Positions 39,584-49,022 of a DNA stretch of 64,000 nucleotides are shown here, one piece after another (positions within the stretch are counted from its first letter, which is position 1; each line of letters opens with the position of its first letter). The notes beneath the pieces are model-generated. The model saw only the letters and a program-made list of their open reading frames with translations, was not told the origin of the DNA and did no database searches. Source of the DNA: Candidatus Pantoea soli (lineage in GTDB: Bacteria > Pseudomonadota > Gammaproteobacteria > Enterobacterales > Enterobacteriaceae). Position numbers and translations under genes: made by a program. Location of the stretch: the NCBI RefSeq assembly GCF_007833795.1, contig NZ_CP032702.1, forward strand, positions 2,666,001 through 2,730,000, written 5' to 3'.

Positions 39584-39763
39584 ATGTTTAACGTGGATGA
39601 CTTTGTGCAGTCAAAAACCGGCGGGCCGAAAATGCAGGTTTTGCGCGTGGAAGGCGATACGCTGTGGTGCGCGCGCGTGGATGACCCGGTAAAGCATGAA
39701 ATTGAGGTCAGCGCCGACAGCGTGAACCTGTATCACGAAGAGGGCGATTTTGGCGTGTGCTGA
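39584..39763 (+). CDS. DUF2158 (YodC-like) small protein
   Basis: 59 residues, MFNVDDFVQSKTGGPKMQVL..., fitting the DUF2158/YodC family pattern of an SH3-like fold with V-x-x-K-x-GGPxM and a tryptophan-cysteine strand (TLWCARVDD). The ATG lies 6 bases behind CAGGAGAG. Function unknown. Convergent with the DUF3750 gene. Confidence 0.82.
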   Translation: MFNVDDFVQSKTGGPKMQVLRVEGDTLWCARVDDPVKHEIEVSADSVNLYHEEGDFGVC

Positions 39764-39810
39764 TTAACCGCTGCGCCCTGCCGTCTGCGGCAGCGGCGCA
39801 GCGCCTGCTT

Positions 39811-40587
39811 TCAGGGCCGATCGTCCTGCAGGTTATCCTGCCCGAGCCCTCCGATAAAAGGTAAACGCAGCCGCAGCGGCGTAAAATCAAGCCCGAGGTT
39901 TATGCCCAGCACGTTGACCTCCAGCCCCTCTTCTGCCCCAGCCGTCACCCCCAGCACCCCCAGCAGTGAAAACTGCACACCGCGTCCGGATGGCGGTAAG
40001 CCCAGTGGATGCCACAGCGAACGGTAATCTTTGCCGATGGCATTCGCCGGTAAATCGAGTTTCAACGCCGGTACTTCACGGCCGATATGCGCCAGAAAGG
40101 TATTGCTGTTCGGCCCCGGCCAGGCGCGATAGGTGGTGGGCCACGGATATGAACGGATAGCCGCTTCAATCTGCGGAATCATTGCGGCCGCCGCCGCACC
40201 GCGATGCGTTACCAGTAGCCGCGGGCGGGCGCCGTACCAGTAACCATCCGGCAGGTTACGGTTCAGCCGAACTTTATCGCCGCTGCCCCAGCTGATGACT
40301 TCATAACGGCTATAGCGCGTTTCACCCGCCCGCTTGAAGATAATCCACGGATGCACCGCCACGACGCCTTTCCAGCCCCAGGTGGGCGCCGCGTACACCT
40401 GCACAATGGCTTCACTGGCATAGCGCTGCGGATCGGGTGCCAGTCCGGCGGAATCACGCCGCGCCGTCGCCCAGCCGCCGCGCTCGCTGCTGGCTTCAGC
40501 GCTGCGCGTGGCCTGTGCCAGGCTGGCCGCCAGCGACAGCAGCACCACCGCAAGAAACGAAAGCAAAACCATTTTAACTGACAGCAT
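39811..40587 (-). CDS. DUF3750 domain-containing exported protein
   Basis: 258 residues with an N-terminal signal sequence or anchor (MVLLSFLAVVLLSLAASLAQA). The core VVAVHPWIIFKRAGETRYSRYEVISWGSG, TYRAWPGPNSNTFLAHIGREVP and AIGKDY are the pattern I associate with DUF3750. WPGPNSNTF suggests a structured active or binding site, perhaps cysteine-less peptidase-like, but no function is known. Alternative start six codons in. Lies behind a small membrane protein gene in the same direction. Confidence 0.75.
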   Translation of the reverse strand: MLSVKMVLLSFLAVVLLSLAASLAQATRSAEASSERGGWATARRDSAGLAPDPQRYASEAIVQVYAAPTWGWKGVVAVHPWIIFKRAGETRYSRYEVISWGSGDKVRLNRNLPDGYWYGARPRLLVTHRGAAAAAMIPQIEAAIRSYPWPTTYRAWPGPNSNTFLAHIGREVPALKLDLPANAIGKDYRSLWHPLGLPPSGRGVQFSLLGVLGVTAGAEEGLEVNVLGINLGLDFTPLRLRLPFIGGLGQDNLQDDRP

Positions 40588-40698
40588 TCCGCGCTCCGGA
40601 TGAATAAATCGTCGTTATCATGCGCCGAAACCGCAGCAGCTGTATTCACCAACGGTGCGCTGCCACCTGCGCAGCGGCGTGCGGCAGCGGACGCCGCC

Positions 40699-41073
40699 CT
40701 ATTCTGCGGCGTTACGCTGCTGTAAATACCCGACAAGGTTTCTGGCAAAAAAAAGCAGCCAGCACAGCAGCAGCAGCGCACCAGCCGGGAAGGTGATCAG
40801 CATAAACCAGCCCAGCACGCCCAGTTCAGAGAGCAGCGGGCCGACGTCGCGGCCGAGGATATAGCAGGCGTGCACGCTGGCTTCATCCAGATGGCAGCCG
40901 GCCAGACCGGCGATGTAGCCCGCTCCCAGCGCGCTGATCAGCGGCAGAAAAGTTATCAGCGCGATGCCCGCCAGCAGCAGCATATGGCGAAAAAGCAGCG
41001 CCCTGAGCGTCAGCATTTGCCGCGGTGCCTTTCTGCTGCCCTGCTGTGCAACCGGCCTGAAATGAAACGGCAT
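40699..41073 (-). CDS. Small inner-membrane protein of unknown function
   Basis: 124 residues with three hydrophobic segments (FRHMLLLAGIALITFLPLISALGAGYIA; LLSELGVLGWFMLITFPAGALLLLCWLLFF split by a turn). Between the helices two cysteines flank GCHLDEASVHACYILGRDVGPLL, probably a periplasmic loop with a disulfide. ATG at 41073 lies directly behind AGGAGATACC; the longer in-frame reading has no binding site. I recognise the loop pattern from conserved enterobacterial hypotheticals but not a function. Confidence 0.7.
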   Translation of the reverse strand: MPFHFRPVAQQGSRKAPRQMLTLRALLFRHMLLLAGIALITFLPLISALGAGYIAGLAGCHLDEASVHACYILGRDVGPLLSELGVLGWFMLITFPAGALLLLCWLLFFARNLVGYLQQRNAAE

Positions 41074-41607
41074 GGTATCTCCTGAAGCGATGCCGGTGAT
41101 AAACCCGGTCTTTAACACGTTCTGTGGCGGCCCCACAGCCGGCAACAGACCGCTATAAAGGCAGGTGTCTGTATGGGCGATATCGGCTAAGTATCTCTTT
41201 TTCCTGCACCAACGGACAACGGTGCCGCCTGATGCTCCTTCCCGACTGACGCTTAACGATTTAAGTGTCATTGACCGCATCGCCCGGCAACCAGGGCACT
41301 GGCTGGTCGAGCTGTTTCATCTAGACGACATGTTATTCGGGCCGGTTAACGGTTTATTTATCCTGCTGGCAAAGGCATGGGAACACCGTCCATACAGATT
41401 GAAAAAAACGCGAGTCAATACCTGTCCACCAGGCTGAAATTCGATGATGTCCTTTTATTAACCCTGGTAAGAAATCACCGAGCAATCTTTTGATTAATAT
41501 CGCCTTTTCAGGAAATGAGCCGTACTAATCCTTCCCCGAAATAAAATTCTTTGCGCGGTTCCGTCCCCCCGGTAGAATCACAAAGCGATACACAACCAGG
41601 AAGCGTA
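41074..41607. other. 534-bp region without a supported gene, upstream of the formyltransferase
   Basis: GC falls from left to right. A 90-codon plus-strand frame (41165-41437) has no binding site or recognisable family. A promoter for the next gene is at its right end. Nothing else could be assigned. Confidence 0.5.
41551..41578 (+). promoter_or_regulatory. Putative promoter of the sugar formyltransferase
   Basis: -35 TTGCGC (41551-41556), 16-base spacer, -10 TAGAAT (41573-41578), with the start codon about 30 bases on. Confidence 0.5.
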
Positions 41608-42393
41608 ATGAATACAGACCTGCAACAAAACAGCCGTCAGAACATTGCCAGACGTCCGGCGCAGAAACTGCTTGTTGTTTCTGAAAATCAGGAACTCTGT
41701 CTTTTTCTGCAAAATACACTCAGGGATAAACAGGTCACGCGTTCGTTGCAGGTAGATTACCGTTACACCTCTTTTAATCAACATCCGCAGCCAATGATTG
41801 AAATTGGCGCTGAAAAAATCAATGTCAAAGATGAAGCGACAGTGACAAAAATCATTGCGGAATATGATTTAGTCTTTAGCCTTCACTGCAAGCAAATATT
41901 CCCCAGACGACTTATCGAAAATGTCACCTGTATTAATTTTCATCCGGGTTTAAACCCTTACAACCGTGGCTGGTATCCGCAGGTCTTTTCAATAATAAAT
42001 GGCCTGCCGGTCGGCGCTACCGTGCATTTAATGGATGCTGAAGTGGATCACGGAGAAATCATTGCGCAACAGCGCGTTGACATAGATAAATCTGACACCT
42101 CGCTGGATGTATACAGAAAAGTGATTGCTGCGGAAAAAACGCTGATCCACACGCATGTCATTAATATCATTGACGGCCAGTACACCACGACACAACCCAT
42201 GGGTGAAGGAAACTATAACGGGATCCAGGATTACAATGCGCTCTGTAAGCTGGATTTAACGTCAGTTGCCACTCTCGAAGAACATCTGAATCTGTTGCGA
42301 GCCACCACGCATGGCGATTTTAAAAACGCCTACTTTACGGATGAAAACGGCAAAAAATATTTTGTTCGCATCATAATAGAAGAAGACAAATAA
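41608..42393 (+). CDS. dTDP-4-amino-4,6-dideoxyglucose N-formyltransferase-like protein (VioF type)
   Basis: 261 residues. Formyltransferase fold with catalytic N110-x-H112 in CINFHPGLNPYNRGWYPQ and D147 in MDAEVDHGEI, and a C-terminal segment (LRATTHGDFKNAYFTDENGKKYFVRI) typical of the VioF/QdtF sugar N-formyltransferases that use 10-formyl-THF. Such enzymes decorate O-antigen sugars, but no dTDP-sugar or glycosyltransferase gene is near. Base composition is clearly more AT-rich than the flanks, which points to horizontal acquisition. ATG at 41608 follows CAGGAAGCGTA; upstream codons in frame are discarded. Confidence 0.85.
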   Translation: MNTDLQQNSRQNIARRPAQKLLVVSENQELCLFLQNTLRDKQVTRSLQVDYRYTSFNQHPQPMIEIGAEKINVKDEATVTKIIAEYDLVFSLHCKQIFPRRLIENVTCINFHPGLNPYNRGWYPQVFSIINGLPVGATVHLMDAEVDHGEIIAQQRVDIDKSDTSLDVYRKVIAAEKTLIHTHVINIIDGQYTTTQPMGEGNYNGIQDYNALCKLDLTSVATLEEHLNLLRATTHGDFKNAYFTDENGKKYFVRIIIEEDK

Positions 42394-42545
42394 ATACCTG
42401 TTGCCGCTCTGGCTGGCAGAGTGCGCTCCCGCCCGTCGCCTGGGCTGGGCTGCAATCACGTGGTTGAAGGTTTCTGCAGTACCGGTTTATCTCTTCCCGC
42501 TTTGGGATTCATCATACCGGGATCGGTTATCCATTAAAGAAATCA

Positions 42546-42571
42546 TAAAAAAGCCCGCTGGAGAGCGGGCT
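42546..42571 (-). terminator. Intrinsic terminator of guaBA
   Basis: On the minus strand AGCCCGCT / AGCGGGCT around TCTCC is followed by six T, 22 bases past the guaA stop. Confidence 0.88.
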
Positions 42572-42592
42572 GAGTGCGATACGGCTGAGGGA

Positions 42593-44173
42593 TTATTCCC
42601 ACTCAATCGTCGCCGGTGGCTTACCGGAGATATCGTAAACCACGCGTGAGATGCCGTTGACTTCGTTGATGATGCGGTTGGAAACGCGGCCGAGGAAATC
42701 GTACGGCAGGTGCGCCCAGTGCGCGGTCATGAAGTCGATGGTTTCCACCGCACGCAGGGATACCACCCAGTCATATTTACGGCCATCGCCCATCACGCCG
42801 ACAGAACGCACCGGCAGGAACACGGTAAAGGCCTGGCTGACTTTATTGTAGAGGTCCGCTTTACGCAGCTCTTCAATGAAGATGGCGTCGGCGCGGCGCA
42901 GCAGATCGCAATACTCTTTTTTCACTTCGCCCAGTACGCGCACGCCCAGCCCCGGGCCCGGGAACGGATGGCGATACAGCATATCGTACGGCAGTCCCAG
43001 TTCCAGACCGATTTTGCGCACTTCATCTTTGAACAGCTCTTTCAGCGGCTCCACCAGTCCCATCTTCATCTCTTTCGGCAGGCCGCCAACGTTGTGGTGA
43101 GATTTGATGACATGCGCTTTGCCGGTGGCCGAAGCCGCAGATTCAATGACGTCAGGATAGATGGTGCCCTGCGCCAGCCATTTCACTTCGGTCAGCTTCA
43201 GCGCTTCTTCATCGAACACTTCAACGAATACGCGACCGATGATTTTACGCTTGGCTTCCGGATCGTTCTCGCCCGCCAGCGCATCAAGGAAGCGTGCTTC
43301 CGCCGGCACATGCACAATGTTCAGACCGAAGTGGTCGCCGAACATGTCCATGACCTGCTCCGCTTCGTTCAGACGCAGCAAACCGTTGTCCACGAAGACG
43401 CAGGTCAGGCGCTCGCCAATCGCACGGTGCAGCAGCATCGCGGTAACGGAAGAGTCAACGCCGCCGGACAGGCCAAGGATCACTTTGTCATTGCCAACCT
43501 GCTCACGGATGCGCTCAACCGCATCTTCAATGATTTTTGCCGGGGTCCACAGCGCTTCGCAGCCGCAGATATCGCGCACAAAGCGTTCCAGCATGCGCAG
43601 GCCCTGACGGGTGTGCGTCACTTCCGGGTGGAACTGCACGCCGTAAAATTTCTTCTCTTCGTTGGCCATAATGGCGAACGGACAGGTCTCTGTGCTGGCG
43701 ACGGTAACGAAATCCGCCGGAATCGCGGTCACTTTATCGCCGTGGCTCATCCACACGTCGAGCAGCGGTTTGCCTGCCGCGCTGATGGCGTCTTCGATAT
43801 CTCGCACCAGCGCGCTCTGGGTGGTCACTTCAACCTGCGCGTAACCAAATTCACGCTCGTTTGAGCCTTCCACTTTACCGCCCAGCTGCATCGCCATGGT
43901 CTGCATGCCATAGCACACGCCCAGAACCGGCACGCCGGCGTTAAAGACGTATTCCGGCGCACGCGGGCTGTTCAGCTCGGTGGTGCTCTCCGGACCGCCG
44001 GAAAGGATGATGCCGTTCGGGTTGAACTGGCGGATTTGCTCTTCGGTGACATCCCACGCCCAGAGTTCGCAGTAGACGCCCAGCTCACGCACGCGGCGCG
44101 CGACCAGCTGCGTATACTGAGAACCAAAATCGAGGATCAAAATGCGATGTTTATGAATATTTTCAGTGGTCAT
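42593..44173 (-). CDS. guaA: GMP synthase (glutamine-hydrolysing) GuaA
   Basis: Converts XMP to GMP with glutamine and ATP. 526 residues. Class I amidotransferase triad in [10 protein letters not shown] and [13 protein letters not shown]-pyrophosphatase P-loop [11 protein letters not shown], and the C-terminal dimerisation domain ending PPATIEWE. Second gene of guaBA. Confidence 0.98.
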   Translation of the reverse strand: MTTENIHKHRILILDFGSQYTQLVARRVRELGVYCELWAWDVTEEQIRQFNPNGIILSGGPESTTELNSPRAPEYVFNAGVPVLGVCYGMQTMAMQLGGKVEGSNEREFGYAQVEVTTQSALVRDIEDAISAAGKPLLDVWMSHGDKVTAIPADFVTVASTETCPFAIMANEEKKFYGVQFHPEVTHTRQGLRMLERFVRDICGCEALWTPAKIIEDAVERIREQVGNDKVILGLSGGVDSSVTAMLLHRAIGERLTCVFVDNGLLRLNEAEQVMDMFGDHFGLNIVHVPAEARFLDALAGENDPEAKRKIIGRVFVEVFDEEALKLTEVKWLAQGTIYPDVIESAASATGKAHVIKSHHNVGGLPKEMKMGLVEPLKELFKDEVRKIGLELGLPYDMLYRHPFPGPGLGVRVLGEVKKEYCDLLRRADAIFIEELRKADLYNKVSQAFTVFLPVRSVGVMGDGRKYDWVVSLRAVETIDFMTAHWAHLPYDFLGRVSNRIINEVNGISRVVYDISGKPPATIEWE

Positions 44174-44210
44174 TGAGGCATTTCCATTGGGATGGACTTA
44201 AACATAAAAG

Positions 44211-44230
44211 CGCCCGGCTGGTGCCGGGCG
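44211..44230 (-). terminator. Intercistronic hairpin between guaB and guaA
   Basis: Perfect 8-bp stem CGCCCGGC / GCCGGGCG around TGGT, followed on the minus strand by CTTTTATG. May attenuate or shape guaA expression within the operon. Confidence 0.5.
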
Positions 44231-44245
44231 GGAAATCTTATGGGA

Positions 44246-45712
44246 TCAGGAACCCATGCGGTAGTTTGGTGACTCTTTGGTGATGGTCACGTCATGCACG
44301 TGGCTTTCGTTGATGCCGGCCCCGCTGATACGAACAAACTCCGCTTTGGTACGCAGGTCATCGATGGTCGGGCAACCGGTCAGCCCCATGCAGGAGCGCA
44401 GGCCGCCCATCTGCTGATGCACGATCTCTTTCAGACGGCCTTTATAGGCCACGCGCCCTTCGATCCCTTCCGGCACCAGTTTGTCCGCGGCGTTATCGCT
44501 CTGGAAGTAACGGTCAGACGAGCCTTTGGACATCGCGCCGAGGGAACCCATACCACGGTAAGATTTAAAGGCACGGCCCTGATACAACTCGATTTCGCCC
44601 GGTGATTCTTCGGTACCCGCCAGCATAGATCCCACCATCACGGCAGCGGCACCCGCGGCGATGGCTTTGGCGATATCACCGGAGAAGCGGATACCGCCAT
44701 CGGCAATCACCGGAATACCGGTGCCTTCCAGTGCGGCAACCGCATCAGAAACGGCGGTGATCTGCGGTACGCCCACGCCGGTTACGATACGGGTGGTGCA
44801 GATAGAGCCCGGGCCGATGCCCACTTTCACCGCGCTGACGCCGGCATTTGCCAGTGCCAGTGCGCCTGCGCCGGTTGCCACGTTGCCGCCAATAATTTCC
44901 AGATCCGGATATTTGGCGCGGGTTTCGCGGATACGCTGCAGCACACCCTCAGAGTGACCATGCGAAGAGTCAATCAGCAGCACGTCGACGCCCGCGGCGA
45001 CCAGCGCATCCACGCGCTCTTCGTTACCGGCACCGGCACCCACGGCTGCGCCTACGCGCAGACGGCCCTGCGCATCTTTACAGGCGTTAGGTTTACGTTC
45101 TGCTTTCTGGAAGTCTTTAACCGTAATCATGCCCAGCAGGTGGAAGCTGTCATCCACGACCAGCGCTTTTTCCACGCGCTTTTCGTGCATTTTCTGCAGC
45201 ACCACATCACGCGCTTCACCCTCTTTCACCGTGACCAGGCGCTCTTTTGGCGTCATCACGGCGGTTACAGGCTGCGTCAGATCGGTAACGAAACGCACGT
45301 CACGGCCGGTAATGATGCCCACCAGTTCATTACTGGCGTTCACCACCGGATAACCGGCAAACCCGTTGCGCTCAGTCAGCGCTTTCACTTCCGCCAGCGT
45401 CGTGGTAGGCAGTACGGTCTGTGGCTCCGTGACCACGCCGCTTTCGTGCTTCTTCACTTTGCGGACTTCGTCAGCCTGACGCTCAATCGACATATTTTTA
45501 TGGATAAAGCCCAGACCGCCTTCCTGCGCCAGCGCAATCGCCAGACCCGCTTCGGTCACGGTGTCCATCGCTGCGGAGAGCATTGGAATATTGAGGCGAA
45601 TGTTTTTAGTCAGTTGGGTGCTGAGGTCAGCCGTGTTGGGAAGAACAGTGGAGTGAGCGGGAACGAGCAGGACGTCGTCAAATGTGAGGGCTTCTTTCGC
45701 GATTCTTAACAT
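44246..45712 (-). CDS. guaB: Inosine-5'-monophosphate dehydrogenase GuaB
   Basis: NAD-dependent IMP to XMP oxidation, the first step of GMP synthesis. 488 residues, the E. coli length. Two CBS domains sit between about residues 93 and 205; the catalytic cysteine is in [22 protein letters not shown] and [15 protein letters not shown] bind the substrate. GTGGAGATATTGCA precedes the ATG. Confidence 0.98.
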   Translation of the reverse strand: MLRIAKEALTFDDVLLVPAHSTVLPNTADLSTQLTKNIRLNIPMLSAAMDTVTEAGLAIALAQEGGLGFIHKNMSIERQADEVRKVKKHESGVVTEPQTVLPTTTLAEVKALTERNGFAGYPVVNASNELVGIITGRDVRFVTDLTQPVTAVMTPKERLVTVKEGEARDVVLQKMHEKRVEKALVVDDSFHLLGMITVKDFQKAERKPNACKDAQGRLRVGAAVGAGAGNEERVDALVAAGVDVLLIDSSHGHSEGVLQRIRETRAKYPDLEIIGGNVATGAGALALANAGVSAVKVGIGPGSICTTRIVTGVGVPQITAVSDAVAALEGTGIPVIADGGIRFSGDIAKAIAAGAAAVMVGSMLAGTEESPGEIELYQGRAFKSYRGMGSLGAMSKGSSDRYFQSDNAADKLVPEGIEGRVAYKGRLKEIVHQQMGGLRSCMGLTGCPTIDDLRTKAEFVRISGAGINESHVHDVTITKESPNYRMGS

Positions 45713-45772
45713 TGCAATATCTCCACCTGGGGCGTTGAAAACAGATAAAATATTGCCGCGGCATTATACAGG

Positions 45773-45788
45773 CCGAAATCGATTGCCT
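45773..45788. promoter_or_regulatory. Possible PurR-like site upstream of guaB
   Basis: CCGAAATCGATTGCCT agrees with the PurR consensus at 11 of 16 positions, about 60 bases upstream of guaB, where E. coli guaBA is PurR-regulated. Weaker than the purC and purM boxes. Confidence 0.4.
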
Positions 45789-45880
45789 CCAGTGTTTTTT
45801 AGGAAAAGCGCTTGATCCTGTGGGACAGCCATGTAGTATCGGTTAATTAACCCTCTGATTTAAAATTTGATCCTCATCAC

Positions 45881-47251
45881 ATGTCGCTACCGCCAACCGC
45901 CAGTATTTTTACCGTCAGCCGTCTGAACACCACGGTGCGTCAGCTGCTGGAAAATGAGATGGGCCTGGTGTGGCTCAGCGCTGAGATCTCGAATTTTACC
46001 CAGCCGGCCTCCGGTCACTGGTACTTTACGCTGAAAGACGATGGCGCACAGGTACGCTGTGCCATGTTCCGTAACAGCAATCGTCGCGTCAGCTTCCGCC
46101 CGCAGCATGGTCAGCAGGTGCTGGTGCGTGCCAGCATCACGCTGTATGAGCCGCGCGGCGACTACCAGCTGATCATTGAAAGTATGCATCCGGCGGGCGA
46201 AGGCCTGCTGCAGCAGCAGTTCGAACAGCTTAAAACCCGCCTGGCGGCGGAAGGCCTGTTCGATCAGCATTATAAACAGCCGCTGCCGGAACCGGCGCGC
46301 CAGGTCGGCGTTATCACCTCTGCCACCGGGGCGGCGCTGCATGACGTATTGCGCGTGCTGCACCGCCGCGATCCCTCGCTGCCGGTGGTGATCTACCCCA
46401 CCGTGGTACAGGGCGTGGACGCGCCGGCGGCAATCGTGCGCGCCATTGAACTGGCCAACCAGCGCAATGAGTGTGATGTGCTGATCGTCGGTCGCGGCGG
46501 CGGTTCGCTGGAAGATTTATGGAGCTTCAACGACGAGCGCGTGGCGCGGGCCATTTTTGCCAGCCGCCTGCCAATCGTCAGCGCGGTGGGCCATGAAACG
46601 GACATCACCATCGCCGATTTTGTCGCTGACCTGCGCGCGCCGACACCGTCGGCGGCGGCCGAGCTGGTCAGCCGTAATCAGCTTGAACTGCTGCGCCGCC
46701 TGCAGTCACAGCAGCAGCGCCTGGAAATGGCAATGGATTATTATGTGGCGCAGCAGCAGCGCCGCTTTACGCGTCTGCAGCATCGCCTGCAGCAGCAGCA
46801 TCCGCAGCTGCGGCTGGCCCGCCAGCAGACGGCGCTGTTTCAGCTGCAGCGCCGTCTGAATGAGGCGATGGAACTGCGGTTGCGCAGCGCCCGTCTTCAG
46901 CAGGAACGTCTGGTCCAGCGTCTCAACCACCAGCAGCCGCAGGGGCGCATTCTGCGCGCGCAGCAGCAGCTGCAGCAGTGGCACTATCGTTTACAGCAGG
47001 GGCTGGAAAAGCAGCTCAGCCATAACCGGCAGCGCTTTGGCGCACTGGCGGCGCAGCTGGAAGCCGTCAGCCCGCTGGCAACGCTGGCACGCGGCTTCAG
47101 CGTCACCACCGACACCCGCGGCCTGGTCGTGAAAAAAACCGCTCAGCTGCAACCCGGTGATGTGCTGCGTACCCGGCTGGATGATGGCTGGGTTGAGAGC
47201 GCAGTCACCGCGCTGCAGCCGGAAAAAAAGCGCCGCCGTAAATCGTCGTAA
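45881..47251 (+). CDS. xseA: Exodeoxyribonuclease VII large subunit XseA
   Basis: 456 residues. N-terminal OB fold ([34 protein letters not shown]), catalytic core with [13 protein letters not shown] and [14 protein letters not shown], then a long glutamine-rich helical coiled coil (about 275-400) that binds XseB. Degrades single-stranded DNA. Divergent from guaB; RBS before ATG 45881 is weak. Confidence 0.97.
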   Translation: MSLPPTASIFTVSRLNTTVRQLLENEMGLVWLSAEISNFTQPASGHWYFTLKDDGAQVRCAMFRNSNRRVSFRPQHGQQVLVRASITLYEPRGDYQLIIESMHPAGEGLLQQQFEQLKTRLAAEGLFDQHYKQPLPEPARQVGVITSATGAALHDVLRVLHRRDPSLPVVIYPTVVQGVDAPAAIVRAIELANQRNECDVLIVGRGGGSLEDLWSFNDERVARAIFASRLPIVSAVGHETDITIADFVADLRAPTPSAAAELVSRNQLELLRRLQSQQQRLEMAMDYYVAQQQRRFTRLQHRLQQQHPQLRLARQQTALFQLQRRLNEAMELRLRSARLQQERLVQRLNHQQPQGRILRAQQQLQQWHYRLQQGLEKQLSHNRQRFGALAAQLEAVSPLATLARGFSVTTDTRGLVVKKTAQLQPGDVLRTRLDDGWVESAVTALQPEKKRRRKSS

Positions 47252-47286
47252 TACGGTAAACGGACCGCCAGCCTGCGCGGACCCGT

Positions 47287-47293
47287 CTATACT
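47287..47293 (+). promoter_or_regulatory. Sigma-S-like -10 element before the protease operon
   Basis: CTATACT, identical to the sigma-S extended -10 consensus, 30 bases before the start codon. Confidence 0.5.
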
Positions 47294-47322
47294 TCCATCA
47301 GGATCGTTAATGGGAGTTAGAC

Positions 47323-48336
47323 ATGACTTACAGCGTTATTCCTCCGTATATACTGCGTAACATCATTGATAATTGCTCCGGCGCTCAGCAGGATTATGCG
47401 CGTCGTACCCTCACCCATGTCCAGCAACTGATGGCACAGCATAACCATACCGCCAGCGCTGCCGGTACCGCGCGGCCCGGCAGCGTGCTGCGCGCCATTT
47501 ATGATGCGCAAAACACGCAGAATCTGCCCGGCACCTTAATCCGCGCAGAGGGCCAGTCCGGTAATGGCGACGTGGCGGCTGAAGAAGCCTGGAATTACCT
47601 CGGCGTCACTTATGATTTCTACTGGAACGTCTACAAACGTAACTCGCTGGATAACAAAGGCCTGAAGCTGGACGGCACGGTGCATTATGGCCAGGAGTAT
47701 CAGAACGCCTTCTGGAACGGCCAGCAGATGGTATTTGGCGACGGCGATGGCGAAATATTTAACCGCTTTACGATTGCGATTGACGTAGTGGCGCATGAAC
47801 TGACGCACGGCGTGACGGAAACCGAAGCCGGGCTGATCTATTTCCAGCAGGCCGGCGCGCTCAATGAATCGATGTCCGACGTTTTTGGTTCGCTGGTGAA
47901 GCAGTATCACCTGCAACAGCGTGCCGATCAGGCCGACTGGATCATTGGTGAAGGCCTGCTGGCCAAAGGCATTCATGGCCGCGGACTGCGTTCCATGTCG
48001 CAACCGGGCACCGCCTATGACGACCCGCTGCTGGGCAAAGACCCGCAGCCGGCGGACATGGCGCACTACATCGACACGCGCGAAGATAACGGCGGCGTGC
48101 ACCTTAACTCCGGTATTCCCAACCGCGCCTTCTACCTTGCTGCCACCGCGCTGGGCGGCTTCGCCTGGGAACAGGCCGGTCAGGCATGGTATGACGCGCT
48201 GTGCGACAAAGCCCTGCCGCAGAACGCCGATTTCAGCACCTTTGCACGCTTTACCGTGCAGCATGCCGAGACGCGTTTTGACCGCACCGTCGCGGATGCC
48301 ATCCAGTCTGCATGGCAGCAGGTAGGTGTGAAGTGA
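47323..48336 (+). CDS. Protealysin-like M4 metalloprotease
   Basis: 337 residues, no signal peptide. A short propeptide of about 50 residues starts with the PPYIL motif typical of protealysin precursors. The catalytic domain has HELTH (158-162) with third zinc ligand E182 in NESMSD, and the DNGGVHLNSG segment with the transition-state histidine. Serratia protealysin is a neutral, partly intracellular protease that cleaves OmpX and actin and has been tied to invasion of eukaryotic cells. ATG at 47323 follows GGGAGTTAGAC. Overlaps the inhibitor gene by 4 bases, as in Serratia. Confidence 0.92.
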   Translation: MTYSVIPPYILRNIIDNCSGAQQDYARRTLTHVQQLMAQHNHTASAAGTARPGSVLRAIYDAQNTQNLPGTLIRAEGQSGNGDVAAEEAWNYLGVTYDFYWNVYKRNSLDNKGLKLDGTVHYGQEYQNAFWNGQQMVFGDGDGEIFNRFTIAIDVVAHELTHGVTETEAGLIYFQQAGALNESMSDVFGSLVKQYHLQQRADQADWIIGEGLLAKGIHGRGLRSMSQPGTAYDDPLLGKDPQPADMAHYIDTREDNGGVHLNSGIPNRAFYLAATALGGFAWEQAGQAWYDALCDKALPQNADFSTFARFTVQHAETRFDRTVADAIQSAWQQVGVK

Positions 48337-48659
48337 ACGTTGAGCTGACCGACGACGCGATTATTGAACTGGCGCGTGAAGGCGGCATTGCATTTATCCC
48401 CAGGCTGCGCGGCGAGCGGCGGTTTGCGCTGGCGCAGCTGCCGGAGCCGCAAAAAGAGCGCGTCTGTCACGTGCTGGAGCGGGCGCTGCCGCTGGGCGAA
48501 CCGGAAGAAAAGGCGGCGGATATTGGCCGCGGCGACCAGCGCTACTTTCGCATTCAGATCACCTACGCCACGCGGCAGGAAGCGGGCTCGCTGGTGATTC
48601 TGATTCCGGAAACCGTCGCGCCGCCAGAGTTACAGGCGCTGTGGCGTGACGGCCAGTAA
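48333..48659 (+). CDS. Emfourin-type inhibitor of the protealysin-like protease
   Basis: 108 residues from GTG at 48333, which overlaps the protease stop (GTGA); AGGTAGG is upstream. In Serratia the small gene behind protealysin encodes emfourin, a tight inhibitor of M4 proteases; same order, overlap and size here. The sequence has a small alpha/beta fold with IIELAREGGIAFIPRLRGERRF and an acidic mid-section. Assignment rests on context plus the GGIAFIPRL pattern of the family. No signal peptide, so inhibition would be cytoplasmic. Confidence 0.82.
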   Translation: MNVELTDDAIIELAREGGIAFIPRLRGERRFALAQLPEPQKERVCHVLERALPLGEPEEKAADIGRGDQRYFRIQITYATRQEAGSLVILIPETVAPPELQALWRDGQ

Positions 48660-48697
48660 AGCGCTGCACGCGCACCCAGCGAAGCGGCAGTAGCGGA

Positions 48698-48704
48698 CTA
48701 TACT
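48698..48704 (+). promoter_or_regulatory. Sigma-S-like -10 element of the KGG gene
   Basis: CTATACT, with a leader of about 55 bases to the start codon. Same hexamer as before the protease operon. Confidence 0.5.
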
Positions 48705-48762
48705 CAATAACGTGGCTGGCTGGTCCACATCAAAGAACACACCCTTCGATGAGGTCTCTGCT

Positions 48763-48945
48763 ATGACACAACATAAGCAACGAGGCGGTGCCGGGAACTT
48801 TGCAGAGGACCCGGAGCGCGCCAGGGAAGCCGGTCGTGCTGGCGGCAAAGTCAGCGGGGGCAATTTCAGAAACGATCCTGAAAGGGCCAGGGAAGCTGGA
48901 AGAAAAGGAGGACAAAAAAGCCGTCGCCCCTCTAAGCAGCAGTAA
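48763..48945 (+). CDS. KGG-repeat general stress protein (YciG/YmdF-like)
   Basis: 60 residues with two tandem KGG units: GGAGNFAEDPERAREAGRAGGK and GGNFRNDPERAREAGRKGGQ (written here as repeats, residues about 9-30 and 31-52). Hydrophilic, basic, probably unfolded; family members are induced in stationary phase under RpoS. ATG at 48763 follows GAGGTCTCTGCT; longer in-frame reading lacks support. Confidence 0.9.
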   Translation: MTQHKQRGGAGNFAEDPERAREAGRAGGKVSGGNFRNDPERAREAGRKGGQKSRRPSKQQ

Positions 48946-48989
48946 TTCAGGTACCTGACAGGAAGGCCCTGTCCAGGGACGGTAATGAA

Positions 48990-49017
48990 AAAGGCCGACA
49001 TCATGATGTCGGCCTTT
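48990..49017. terminator. Perfect palindromic bidirectional terminator between the KGG gene and gcd
   Basis: Fourteen-bp arms (48990-49003 and 49004-49017) with no mismatch; A-run on the left and T-rich sequence on the right serve both convergent genes. Confidence 0.9.
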
Positions 49018-49022
49018 GTTTG

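Noticed and set aside
41165..41437. 90-codon plus-strand open frame before the formyltransferase
   Set aside because: Lacks a binding site and any recognisable feature; composition resembles intergenic DNA. Could be a decayed gene, but nothing shows it.
42710..43864. 384-codon open frame opposite guaA
   Set aside because: Antisense shadow of GuaA; no binding site or family match.
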